DNA of 64,000 nucleotides from assembly GCA_025024175.1 (NCBI GenBank), contig QCXZ01000003.1:54392023-54456022 (forward strand). The letters are read 5' to 3'. The stretch is from Rhyzopertha dominica. Taxonomy: Eukaryota > Arthropoda > Insecta > Coleoptera > Bostrichidae. Shown here in pieces: positions 11,155 to 22,616 of this stretch. Below the pieces are notes generated by a model that was not told the DNA's origin, did not search any database, and worked only from the letters and a program-made list of their open reading frames with translations. The position numbers were made by a program, and so were the translations under genes. Position 1 is the first letter of the stretch; each line of letters begins with the position of its first letter.

Positions 11155-11930
11155 ATGAATCAAGGCATTGTCTATGGGCTCTCCGTTTCTTTAATTTTAG
11201 CTGAAATATTTATGGCAGAATTGATTACTTTTATATTTTGAAATGCTTTAACGAAAATTGTGTGGATTTGGCCGAGATACATTGAAGATGCGTTCTGTAT
11301 TTGGTCAGAATCAGACGGGCAATTGACAATTTCATTGATTTTATTAAGTTATTTAGATCCAGTTTTCTTATGAAAAAGAAATCAATACGAAACCTAATTT
11401 TCTAGATATTACAGTAGAGATAGCATATGAAGAGGTGAAGTTTATCATATTCTGTAATCTACCACACATGATCATTCCAGTGAATTTTAATCAGTCTAAT
11501 AAAACTAAGTATTCGACTATTCAAAACCTTTTGCATAGATTGGTGTACGTTTCCACAAGTCTGGTGAATTTTAAGAAAAGTCTGCGTAAAAGGCTCATAA
11601 AACAGATCGCAGCTAATAACGAGTCTAATATTAGTTGTAGACAAAATCTTAAATAACACGCAAGAAAACAAACAAAGCTTTATGTGCAGGCAACCTTAAT
11701 GTTGATGAGAAACCAGAGGAACTGTGGTAGGATAGAATAAATTAAATACGTAGTAGTAAAGTTAGGAACTATTTGGAAAAACTAGGTAGTAACATAGTTA
11801 AAAGACTTAAAAAGTCTACTAGTAAAAATCAATTAAGAAAAAACAGTATATATGATAGGTATTAACTGCGATGATTGTGATTCAATTTATATGGGGGAGA
11901 AAGGTCACTCAATACAGACACGATTGTAGA
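11155..11930 (+). pseudogene. Penelope-like element relic (RT to GIY-YIG)
   Basis: Plus-strand translation across frames gives the second half of a Penelope-like polyprotein. It starts at a degraded GSPLSPILAEIFM block (GLSVSLILAEIFMAEL), then RYIEDAFCIW, the RT palm motif normally RYVDD.FC.W. Next come NFLDITVE, a connector segment (HRLVYVSTSLVNFKK, IKQIAANN at 11435-11656), and a GIY-YIG start at about 11839-11929 with INCDDCDSIYMGEKGHS and the QTR basic patch. Stops and frameshifts separate the blocks. The first catalytic Asp of the palm pair is changed (YVDD to YIED). The N-terminal half is absent; the Copia insertion lies just upstream, but I see no Penelope coding on its far side. Confidence 0.75.
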
Positions 11931-14436
11931 ATTTTATTTATTTGTTAGGATGCAAAGCTAAGAAGAATTGATTCAAAAATATGTTTAAATCAAGTTGCAT
12001 TACTGTTTAAGTACAATATATACAACAGCTAGCACAAAAAAATAAATTTAAACTCTCGTAGAAAGGAATTGAAAAGAAAAATATGTAAAGGTATATAGCT
12101 AATAGTAGCTAAAATAAATAGTAATCTGTAAGGAAGAAAGTAAAACAGCAAACCCATAAAACGATACCTATTATGATATTTATGTATCAGGAAATAGAAT
12201 AGACAGGATATAAGAAATAAATAAGGAAGGAGAAAATCAAAAAGAGTTTACAACGGGACAATGTCAAAAGTAAAGTTAAAAATAAAAATAACTAAGTTCG
12301 CAGAATCCATCATGAAAGATGAAATTAAAATAGTGTGGTAATGCAAGGCTACTGTATGAGAAAGACCTAAAAAATACATGGAACGAGACATAAATAACAC
12401 AATACCGAGGAAATAGATGACGGGCAAAGAAGATAGGTTTAGATTCAAATATGGAGGGGGGCGAAATAATATCTTCTCTACTCATATTTGATAGACGAGG
12501 GCAAAAGTAAGCAAGTAAGGAAGGAAAACTGTTGTCATTTCTATACGCGTAGATGAAAACGCCAAAACACATTATTAAGTCTGCATCTTTAAAAACCAGA
12601 AATAATTGTTTGTTCAATATTGTCGATTCGGCAATTTGCGAAGTAGTATACTTACACCAGTAGCGTAGATACGTTTCTATTAAATTTTAATCGTACTACA
12701 TACTTATTAAACCACGCTATGCTATGTTAGAAGAAAGCAGTTAAGAATTTTTCTATTTGCAGTACTTGCTGATAGCACGTGACGTAACCATTTCAATATT
12801 AAAATATTTAAGTTAAAATACGCCACTGAGCTACTTTCTATTGCCACTTCTACAGTTCGGTGCTGCGCAATTTTGAAAAATGAACGCAGGTAAATCCTGT
12901 TATTTATAGCATTTCAGTTAAAAAGCGAGTAATTTAATTAGCTTAATTCTAATAGATCCGAAGGCTGCTAGTTTACTGCGGAAATTGTCGAGATTAATTT
13001 GAATAATGAGATGAAATTATTCCAAAACTGTTCCACGCAAATGCATACTTGCCAACTAGATAATGATCTGGTTATAATACCTATGCTTGTGTACATACGA
13101 GTAGTTAACAAACAATCCTTAATTTGCATCACTTGTATAAAGAGTACCAGTTTTTAAATTTATGCTTTTAAGTAAGAGTATTGCACCTTTGAATGAACTC
13201 AAACACAATAATGCACTCTGAGCTGATGATCTTCAGTGACAATCTGGCGATACCTAGCTTTAGAAGAAAACAAAATCTAACTGTCAAACTGAAACAAATA
13301 AGCAACACATGAATCAAGAGCATCATTGATAATTATCTTTGTAGGTCAACTACGTTAGGCCATGAGCCGCTATAGCAAGGTTATATTCCATGATAAACAT
13401 TATAAACAAAAATGAAAACATCTCTGGCGGCTGTCTTTGATACAACCGTAAGGTTGATGTGGACACGTCCACCTTTTATACATAGCAGAGGAGGTAGTTA
13501 ACTTTGAGCTAAAATGACTATATCTCAAATTAATCTTTGAAAGTAATTTTATTTCAATGTGATCTTTGTTGTTGGGCTTTTCCAGTGGGGCAATCGGCAA
13601 TGTAGGTCTCTGTACTTGCAGACGATATCAACCTACGCCGTAGTTTGTAAAGCAACCGCTAGATGACTCATTACCAATTGCCACAAAGTGACCGCCAAAG
13701 TGCAGTGAAAGATATGTCCACGTCAAAGATAAAACGAAGTTTCTAAACATATCATTGAAAAAAGGAAGTTATTGGGAAGCAAATTATTTTCTGTGAAATA
13801 AGAAGGATTTACGAAAAAATTTACTTAGGCTTCTATGGGTGGCCAAAAATAAGAAAATTTTGTCACTAACAGAATGTAATTCTTACCTATTTAGAAGAAA
13901 ATGTAAGTCTGTTGCTATTATTTCATTAGATTTATATAGCGTTACCACCTGCATCACTTTGTACCACATTATACGACGAAGACATACTTATTTAAAAGTG
14001 AAAGAAAATCTTTGTATTCACAAGTTTCCGAGTACAACGATTTATCTAAGTAAAAGTAGGGTTTGTAAAAAAATGTGTTAAACCGTGGAGACAGATTGAA
14101 AATATTTTGTGAATGCTCCTAACGATATCTATCTATTTTTTAGTCGTAACAATTTTCTTTGTTCTGTAGACAAGACAGTCTTTTTCTTTTTTTTTCTTTT
14201 TACTATGAATGATTTCGAAGATACTGGAGAAGTTCTCATTGCAACATTTTAAGATACTTAAAGTCTCATTTAAACAGAAAGTTCACTACTGTTAACGAAG
14301 GCTTCAAAATTACAAAGAATCCTTTTAATTTTATTAGTAATGAAAAATGTACTCGACAGCGTGTGGGATACCACACTTTTGATTAACTTCCTTCTAAAAT
14401 TGCCGCATATTAAAAATTAAAACATTATTTCCTCAG
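11931..14436. other. gene-free stretch
   Basis: The sequence is AT-rich and, around 12.1-12.6 kb, purine-rich. ORFs at 12248-12617, 13400-13600 and 13839-14081 show no domain. I see no RNA gene or clear repeat. Confidence 0.4.
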
Positions 14437-14439
14437 AAT

Positions 14440-14720
14440 TTCAACAACTTTGTTAGCTGGAGGAGTTGAAGACCTATTCTGATCGAAGCGGCATGGCGGC
14501 TGGCGTTATTCTATATACCATTGCAGAAAGGTATATTGAAGACTGCATAGAAGAACGCATCAAAATTGCCATAAACGTGCTTGGGAGATCTACATCATCA
14601 ACAAGTTACCTTGTAAAAGACCCATTATCATTAACCAAAGATTGCAATCAATATTTTAATATTTTTCGCATAAATCAAAAGGGCTATGAATATAAAACTT
14701 CATTTTAGCTTTTATTGTTA
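14440..14720 (+). pseudogene. Crypton-like tyrosine recombinase C-terminal relic
   Basis: The plus strand reads TTLLAGGVEDL, then a stop, then SKRHGGWR. After a frameshift the ORF at 14466-14708 continues with TIAERYIEDCIEERIKIA. Together this is the C-terminal catalytic segment of eukaryotic tyrosine recombinases found in Crypton elements: the H..R...L...GG..L.TLKRHGGWKS block followed by the nucleophilic Tyr in V/TAE.Y. The Tyr in AERYIED is present. The N-terminal part with the first catalytic Arg is not visible. One stop and at least one frameshift make it dead. DIRS-type recombinases are an alternative; no RT is seen nearby, which favours Crypton. Confidence 0.55.
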
Positions 14721-15890
14721 CAAAATTTTTAAACATATGCTACTATTATTTCTATTTAATTTATTTTTCAAACATGTCCTTACTGGTACTGTGATTGACA
14801 ATGTTAAAACATATTTTCTAAAAGACTTTTTATTACCCTGGATACAGAAGTTTAAGAGATAATTTAAGATGTGACCAAAAAAAGTATTTATCAGTGTATA
14901 CGGTATCATTTATGTGAATCAGTCGCGTTCATTAACCCGCATACTCACGTCATGCTCAATACGCAGGTAAGTTATAGTTGAGATCTTTCGCTTACAGGCT
15001 CTCGTGTTCAATCTCTCCTTGCATTTTTCACGTAGCTTGATTTACCATCGTTGTACTGAAGAAGCTGATTATAATAATTCATAAATGATACGTGTGTATT
15101 GGCAGTTCGAGGCGTACATTCCATTTGAGTCAATACTACTTAATCGATAAAGCACAAGATAATATGAGAACACGTGATGCAGCTTAGAACCATTTTTTAT
15201 AAGAAAAGGATTTCTGTGATAACTACGATAACATATCACGTACCTCACGCATGCACCTATGTTTGCTGGTACTATAAAGACGATTTACATTTGTTCGTTC
15301 ACTCAAACTTATAACAGATCTTAGCCAGGGAAAAGAAACATCATAACATTGTTGGATATTCTGTCTCTGTAGGTGTCACAGTGGCGGCTCGTTGCCTTTC
15401 AAGGCGGGTGGTCCTTAAAAGCGAAAAACCATCGCCCACTAAAACAAACAATTAAATATTTTCCCACAAGTGCACACTAGAAATTAGTGAAATCACACGT
15501 GAACCGTTTTTATTATAGACACAAAATTGCTGTTATAGATCGACTTTTGAACCTTATTTTTGTGGAATTTTTAATTATTTATTTGACAAAGGAGCAAAAA
15601 TAGGCTAATGTCCATAACAGCGCTTTTTACATAAAATGCAGGACACCAATTAACTTGGATAGAATCCATCAATCAGGATTGTGAAGTGTAAGCCTGTAGT
15701 TTTTTTAAAACATTGTGTTGAAATTAGTATTACCAGCAAATTTGGTATTGTAAGTCCGGATTACTCTTTGGTTTGGCGAGTTCCGTCTCTAGTTAATATA
15801 CTGAAAGCTTGTGCTAGCAATGTACAGCTTCGAGAACTACGTGGCTACACAAATAAATGAAATCATGACAAAATACATGTTGAATCTAGT
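14721..15890. other. gene-free stretch
   Basis: I see no gene. At about 15372 the string CAGTGGCGGCTCGTTGCC resembles the terminus of Tip100-type hAT elements, but I found no matching second end. Confidence 0.35.
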
Positions 15891-15899
15891 TGATTGTTA

Positions 15900-17460
15900 A
15901 ATATATTATGTTTGAACATAATTCAGAAATGTATCTACCTTTAACGAGTGGAAGTATATTATGACATATTGTTGATATGTATTCGGTGCCGTTTAATCCG
16001 GTGGATCTATATATTAATATCTTTAAGGAATCTACCTAGTTTGAATTGTTTCAAGTCTATGTATATGAGTGGTACACTGAGGGTTCCACATCACAGATGC
16101 ATAGTTAATTTGATTACCGATATAAGCTTGATAAATAGTTAATATATATTGGCTTATGAATACAAGTAGTTTATTACTTTCTCGCGATGTTATTAATATG
16201 TTGAGCAAAGCTCATTTTATAATCAAACAATACCCCCAAACCTTTTATTTCAAAAACAGCTGTTAAAGTATGATGGTTACTTAAACGATAAGCAAATTTG
16301 AAAACGACATAATTACGGGAAAATGTATTTGTTTAAATTTAGCATTAGTTAATTCGTTACCCAGTAGTTAAAAAAGTTAGGCCATTTTGGAACAGCAAAG
16401 TGTTTGCTAACGTACAGTTACGTGAATAAATTTTCATATCGTTGGCGTATAACAGAAATTCACAAAAGCGGAAATGTTATTTAATATCGCTTATGTATAT
16501 TAGAAAAAGTTTAGTCCTAAATGAGAACCTTGAGGTATGCCTGAGGTAGCACAATAAGAAAAAGAGGAAATATCATTAATATAAACTATTTGAGTTCTAT
16601 TAAAATATAAGAAATCAACCATCTCAGTAAATTACCACACACTCCTACATTCATTAGTTTTGCAATCAGGATGAATCTGTATAGAGTGCATTTACTTGTA
16701 TTTAACATACCAATGATTCAATAATGTACTATGAATAGATTACTAAATTTGATTCGATTGACCGTTTTGCATAGAAACCGTGGTGCTCACATATAATATT
16801 ATTTTTAAGCACATTAAATATTCTATTTTGAATCATCGACTCGAATATTTTACTAATAATGTTTAGTTTACTAATTGGGCGGTAATTCGTTATTGAAGTC
16901 TTCTCACCACTTTTATATATTGGAGTTATATAAGCAATTTTCCACGAAGAAGGGAATCCACAGTAAGTGGGACATTCACCACATTGTTTTATGAATAAAG
17001 CCGGTGTACCACCAGGACTCGATCTCTTATTAATATCCAGGCTGGATGTTACTTCGTAAATTTCTTTTTGAGTTACTTTGAAGATACCTATTATGCACAA
17101 ATGTCTACTACACCGTGTACTACTACACGACTATTTTTATAGTGTTTGAAACAGCGCGTTTTCTGTTATTAATATAATGCCAAAGTTTATAGGTATCTCA
17201 ATTATTTCTTAATTTTTTCCGTGTAATTTTTGAAATCCTTTAATATCATATGTTTAGGCCTTTTTTTAATGTAAAAAACAACTGTAAGTCCTCGTTCTTT
17301 TGAAATCGCCTTTTTTTATGAACTCTGTTTGTGATTACTCTAATTGTTTTGTTACTGAAATAAAGCGGAAATTTTACGTGCACTACCTGACAAAATTTAG
17401 ACACCATTTCATTGAGATCCGAGTTGTCAAACAATTGCACCCAATCAATGTTTTGTAAAT
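15900..17460 (-). pseudogene. Jockey-like LINE reverse transcriptase relic
   Basis: Minus-strand translation yields, in order, a linker between endonuclease and RT (17246-17440, with DNSDLNEMVSKF), then the RT N-terminal half (16729-17100) with FPSSWKIAYITPIYKSGEK, NYRPISKLNIISKIFE and ICEHHGF. Next are SGIPQGSHLGL (about 16513-16546), LLYANDMKIYS (about 16430-16462, YADD changed to YAND), a thumb segment KGLGVLFDYKMSFAQHI (about 16180-16230) and SLYIGNQINYASVMWNP (about 16070-16125). The order matches Jockey/R1-type non-LTR retrotransposons. Many stops and frameshifts are present, and no endonuclease domain or poly-A tail was identified, so this is a truncated dead copy. Confidence 0.8.
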
Positions 17461-19221
17461 AGTTACAGATCAGCCTATTCTAAAAAATTAATTAATTAAA
17501 TATGTAATCGAAAAAAGTAGTAACGCTATATAAAGCTTTAAGTGAAAATATGCCTAAATCTACATTCTTAAAAACTGTTTTATTGATTTTGGAAAATAGC
17601 TATTTACATGCAAGTTTTTGGTTTGGCAATGGATTCCAAATTGAGTTTTATTTTGGCGCAATATATGATGAACAGATTCCTTAAAAAGCTAATACCTAAA
17701 CTATCTTTTAACACAAATTGTATCAAAAAATTATGGATGGCTCAATATTAATAATTACAGTTTACGGTAATGATGATGAAGTATTACAGGTATTTAATAG
17801 TTATGAAGTTATGATACACGCATAAATTTTACAACAGAAAGTGACAGTAATACAGGGATAACAAGAACATAATAAAATTTCACTTGAATACAAACAAAGT
17901 GCTGACAGATAACTTGCTTTATGAGTAGAATCATTCTACAAAAATTAAACTCAAACTTTATAAAACACGTAAAAACTAGAATAAAGACATTATATCACAA
18001 ATTTTACTTAAAAAGCTTTTGGAAACATTATNCATTAATAATGCTTACCCAAAAACGTAAATCAAAAAATTAATTTATACATAAAAAAAGATTAATTCTA
18101 GAAGGAGAAAATAATTAATAGGAGTCTAAATACAAATTTGAAGCAAGCACGAGTTTGCATAGGACAACGAAACACCTTTGGTATTTATGTAAATAGGAAT
18201 AATAAAAGGAAAGCAAAGTGTGTCGAACTACACTTGTTTACAACTTCTTTTAAAGAACTTGCAAATGCCTGGTAAGACCAGCAACAACGTTGCACTGCTA
18301 GGAACATTCATCATACGTACATCCAAGTTTGGCTATAACTCAAGTGTGACGTGGAATAAGGCTGTGAAAATGTGTTTCTCAACTTTAAGCCGCCACATAA
18401 TAAACAACTTATCTCCTTGTGCCGCAAGGACGCTTCCTGAACTTTTTTAAAATCCAGAATAAATCTTTCTGCTTGTATCGTTGCAAACATTCCGAGACGT
18501 GAATCAGCGCACTTTATCATCGCAACGGCAATCTTTCCTGTAATGGCAAAGTCTAACAGCTTTTATGGCACATTTTTTGTAGGCTAATGTCGGCGGGTCT
18601 AGCTGCAAATCTGTATAGTGAAATCTGTAACGCAAATTTATCGTTGCGGACACAAATATATGCTGGCGATGAGCCGAAGGCGCCACACTAAGGACGAAGT
18701 ACATTGTTCTCGATTTTTCATATTTAATCGAGATATGGCGTACTAGTGTTTCGTGTGGCTAGGTAATGCATTGTGATTTGTTTAAACAAACAGTTAAAAA
18801 TGCAGGACGGCATTAAACATGGGCAAGGTATGATTTGCAATGTATCAGCGTGACGTTGAACTCAAATGCAAATATCGTTTACACCTACCTACTGATACTT
18901 CGGCGCGTATTTGGTTCGGGTCTGTCTGCATGCCTTCATCGATCAAGGGAATATGGAAATGTGGCTGCAATCTCATGTAGTTCGTCCTCGTATTTATTAA
19001 GACGTTAACTGTAAAAAACGGGGTTGCAAATAACAAATAGTGGTAAGAAATTTAGGTTTTTCTTTGGTAAACGCCATGCCAAATTCGCGAGCATGTAAAA
19101 AAAATAGCTAATGAATTGAACATTTGATATGGAACAAAAGCAGGCGAATTCACTCCCAGCTGTAAACACTGTAACAATAGAAGCTAATCAAAACCCATAC
19201 ACATACCTACACCTACACACA
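17461..19221. other. gene-free stretch
   Basis: No supported gene. The part from about 18.4 to 19.0 kb is less AT-rich and holds several overlapping short ORFs on both strands (for example 18504-18704 minus). None has a recognisable domain. One N is at 18032. Confidence 0.4.
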
Positions 19222-19610
19222 GATCAGTACTTAATGTCATATCTAAGGTTCCAAATCAAAATTTGACACCATCATAATTAACATTAAAAATTACATATCC
19301 ACGCAGCAAAATCGGATTTTTGTACTTTAAGATATTATGCTGCATGCCCATCATAGCCTTCATCAACATTTGATATAGATTATCACATTCAGCATCAAAA
19401 CTCACGTTTAACGACACCCACAAAGAAAAACAGTTGTTGGCACCGTTAGTTGCCATGGTGCATGTCCGTCATAGTTTTAATCCAAATTTGGCGTGCAACC
19501 ACCATTTTCAGCGTCAAAAATTATGTCCGACAACACCCATGGTGTAAGATCAAATTCTTGCACTGTTAACTACCATGGAGCATGTCCGCTGTAGTCTTAA
19601 TCCAAAGCGA
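19222..19610. repeat. degenerate ~119 bp tandem repeat, about 3 units
   Basis: A unit containing GCATGTCCGTCATAGTTTTA recurs at 19341, 19459 and 19579 (spacings 118 and 120). The flanking words line up as well, for example CAGCATCAAAA/CAGCGTCAAAA and CGACACCCA/CAACACCCA. Units have diverged and no unit is coding. Confidence 0.6.
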
Positions 19611-20475
19611 TATCATCAGAAATATCAGGTACACAAAGAAGAAATGTTATGGTGGTGTGGTAAGTGGCCATTATACATAGATTTTCATTAAATTGTTGAT
19701 CATATCAGCACTTTTTAAATCACTCCTGTGGGTATAGTATTAAACCGGCGTGAAGTATTTTTGGTTGAGGACGTGTGTCTGCATTTGTTGAAGGAAGTCA
19801 TGGTCTCAAACAGAACACATGAATTTGAAGACAGCTTCCAAAGGATAAATTCTGAATCGTATTACAAATTCGTCGTCTAAATCCCGGATTGAGCTCAAAC
19901 GATTATTATCGATTCCAAAGATTATACTAATAAGTATTAAATATTATATAACAATTTAAAATCATTCTGTTATTTCTCTTTCATTTTGCAAAAGGTGATT
20001 TAGGAATCTGGCAAGTTTGCAAATTAGTAATATCAGCCTAGTATCGTGTGATTGACGCATAGTCCGTCCCAGCATTTAGCTGCTACTATATTCCAGTAGC
20101 AACGATGTTAAAAATATTATAGCTATCAGAACTTAAAAAGAGAAAATGCTGACTTTTACTATTTTGTCTTGTAAACTAGCGGCAGGATAAAAAACATCAG
20201 TGATTATACTAGAGCTACAGTTGAAAATCTGTGAAATTAAAATCTCATGTGAAAAAAAAATCATGCAAATGCTTTTTTGCAATTTGTTTACTAAACGTCA
20301 CTTTTTTAAAACCCATTTTGATTGTTAAAGGTTCATTTTGGCACTAGTGCTAAAATGAGTTGAGTAGCGCTCAAATCAGTCTAGTCGCGCAAACACATCC
20401 ACTCATTTTGCAAAGAAAACAACATTTTTATTATAAAATCAAACAGAATATAACAACTTAAACAAACAATATTTT
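19611..20475. other. gene-free stretch
   Basis: No recognisable feature; AT-rich non-coding sequence. Confidence 0.4.
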
Positions 20476-20757
20476 ACTTCCACATCTAACGGACGGAAAG
20501 TATTGTATCGCGAAAAAAATTTTCAAAATTTTTTATTTGCTCATTCGCTTTAAAGTGGTCGAAAACGTAAAAAAACAAAATTTGAGCTAAACAAAAATTA
20601 TTGGCTGTGTGTCTGTGGTTTTGTTTGTGGACACGATAACTTTCGAAAGACTTAATATATGAACTTAAAATTTGGCACACGTATAGATCTCAAAAGCGAC
20701 CTATTGTTTTTGGGGTAAGTATGGTACCAGGAAGCGGGCGAAATTGGAAGTAACCAG
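20476..20757. repeat. dispersed ~290 bp repeat, copy 2
   Basis: Same orientation and roughly 85% identical by eye to 2700-2993. It shares GTATTGTATCGCGAAAAAAA, CTCATTCGCTTTAA, GATAACTTTCGAAAGAC and AGCGACCTATTGTTT. It ends about 10-20 bp from the end of the tyrosine-recombinase relic at 20770-21470; whether the two belong to one element is unclear. Confidence 0.7.
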
Positions 20758-20769
20758 CAGAAACTGTAA

Positions 20770-21470
20770 CTTACTTATTATACGTAAATGTTAAACGTAA
20801 ATTTATAAATGTGTTGCCACGGAATACTGCTACCTGGACTTTATTAGAATAATAATTAGATGATACACCATGTCCACCATTGTGAACTATCTGAGTTACG
20901 TTCGAAGCTTGCCGACGTACTTTATCTGAGAACTGCAATATTTGTCGATGTATTTGCCCAAGAATTTTCATAGCTAGCTGTTTTTCTTTTATTTTCGACA
21001 ACATAATTTTCAACAAAAACGTTGGATTTCCATCTGCCACGTCTTTTCAACGTTTCTAAATCCGCACCACCACCTGACCATAAATTAACATTGCAAATGC
21101 TCTTTGGAATGCATGGCTAGGACATTAATTCAAATTTGGCAAGCCAACATATGTTGTATTTCTTTGGAGATGTCAGAACAACTGCTGAAACCGACTAGTT
21201 GAACATTTTTCGTTCCTATATCGAAAAAAGCGAATACTTTGAACATGAGTTGGGCGCATTTGAATAATTTACGGACTACTGCAATCAGGAAAATTACTTT
21301 CGGTTATTGAAAAAGTCTGACAATTTGTTTAGGTATAGGATATGCTTATTTTGATAAAAAAAAACACAGTAAAGAACGTCTTAGGAACGCATTATTAAGA
21401 GCCCCTTTTTACGGCAACCTCCTGATAAGGCAACTATAAATAAATACCAACCCTTTTCGCCTAAATAAGG
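20770..21470 (-). pseudogene. Crypton-like tyrosine recombinase relic
   Basis: Minus-strand frames give the catalytic half of a eukaryotic tyrosine recombinase. ALSGGCRKKGLL (about 21380-21420) matches the box-I pattern G.CR..EL with the first catalytic Arg. GFSSCSDISKEIQHML and AMHSKEHLQ (about 21100-21200) are a degraded TGHSFRRTSAT region. SGGGADLETLKRRGRWKS (about 21030-21090) is followed by a near Tyr in VENYVVENKRK. The ORF at 20771-21040 is read in a different frame from these motifs over part of its length. Several stops and frameshifts are present. No RT lies next to it, which fits Crypton better than DIRS. This copy preserves more of the domain than the one at 14.4 kb. Confidence 0.6.
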
Positions 21471-21484
21471 TTGATTAGCTTGTC

Positions 21485-21772
21485 TCAAATATGTACTGAA
21501 ATTTTTCTTCTTCTTCCTCTTCTAGTGCCATTCGAGGTAAGCAACCTCTCGCATGCATCTGTGTTGTGCGCTTTTTCAGATTTTTCCACAGACACACGGG
21601 CCGGTTCGAACAGCTCTATTTGAGAAACTATACTAGGCAAATTTACTCGTGGTGTTTCGCCATTGCCTTCAACGAGGCAGCGGTCGTATTTTCCGTTGTT
21701 GTCGGCTACGGCAATTGCATTCGGCAAGGCTAGTATGCTATCCACTACACCGCGATCGTTACTTATATCCAC
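21485..21772 (-). CDS. unrecognised 95-codon ORF with coding-like composition
   Basis: I do not recognise this protein. It is richer in GC than the flanks, uses a balanced amino-acid mix (few Phe/Ile/Lys runs), starts MDISNDRGVVDSILALP and ends in a basic patch RRGRRRKI. On the minus strand it lies directly upstream of the tyrosine-recombinase relic, so it could be an N-terminal or adjacent gene of that element. Equally it could be a host exon: a possible acceptor (TCTCTATCAG) lies just before the Met. No domain, signal peptide or membrane segment is visible. It may also be a chance ORF. Confidence 0.25.
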   Translation of the reverse strand: MDISNDRGVVDSILALPNAIAVADNNGKYDRCLVEGNGETPRVNLPSIVSQIELFEPARVSVEKSEKAHNTDACERLLTSNGTRRGRRRKISVHI

Positions 21773-21789
21773 ATTGCAGCTGATAGAGA

Positions 21790-22616
21790 TTGTTGTTCTT
21801 AATATTGATAACTCAACATCTTCAAGGGTTTGAATACTTGGGCCTTGTACGAAAAATATGCAACAAGAATCTTTACGGATATCATTTTTTCAATGTTTAT
21901 TCTCATCAGTACGCATCATTTCTGGAAATTTGTGCACGCCCTTTCATAAGCCGTTTTTTACTTATTTGTTATAGCAAATTGGCCGCTCCTGCTTATGCAA
22001 CTTCATCGACGTTGGAAGGTAGAGATCCAGATTCGCACATTTTTAACAGAGTTTTTAATAATCTTACTCCTCGTTGCCCGAGTTTTCGGGCTTAGGAAGA
22101 AACGTACCACACACACACACAAGATTCTGGCTCGCCTGCAGGACATCACGCACCACGTGAATATAATTAGATAATATTTTAACGCCTGTGTGAAGTAATA
22201 TACGTATATTTTAAACGGTGAAGCAGGCTATATGATTAGAAAAGATTTAGCTTTGGCCGCGAATCGAACTCGGGCCTTTTAGATTAGATTATTTATTGTA
22301 TTACCGCTGTTCAATGGTAACCCTTATGTCGCAGAAGTTGCATTGCTATTTCCATAGAAACACAAAGATGACTAGTGGTTCTTAGGATCAAATTTTAAGT
22401 TTAGGTGGAAATGTAATGAAAATTTCGTATTTTCCACATCAATTAAATTGCAAAAAATCCTTTATAAAACACGTTGCAAAACGGATTGCTTTTTTGCAAC
22501 TAGTGATAAAAATAACTATTTGGTTCTTCTATTAGTTCGCTAGGTTTTATTATTTTTATTCGTATTCGTTTTTTTATGAAAACATTCCGATTGTGATCCT
22601 TTTGCCTGCCTAAAAC
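21790..22616. other. gene-free stretch with an (AC)n tract and a tRNA-like B box
   Basis: An (AC)n microsatellite lies near 22110. On the minus strand about 22262-22280 reads CCGAGTTCGATTCGCGG, close to the pol III B-box consensus. No convincing A box or cloverleaf is seen, so at most this is a tRNA-derived SINE remnant. Confidence 0.25.

Noticed and set aside
14920..15030. tRNA-like words near TGTTCAATCTCTCC
   Set aside because: No foldable cloverleaf could be supported by eye.
18504..18704. 66-codon minus ORF in a GC-richer patch
   Set aside because: Overlapping ORFs on both strands and no domain; looks like non-coding repeat DNA.
22262..22280. B-box-like sequence suggesting a tRNA or SINE
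   Set aside because: No A box, cloverleaf or repeat partner found in the window.
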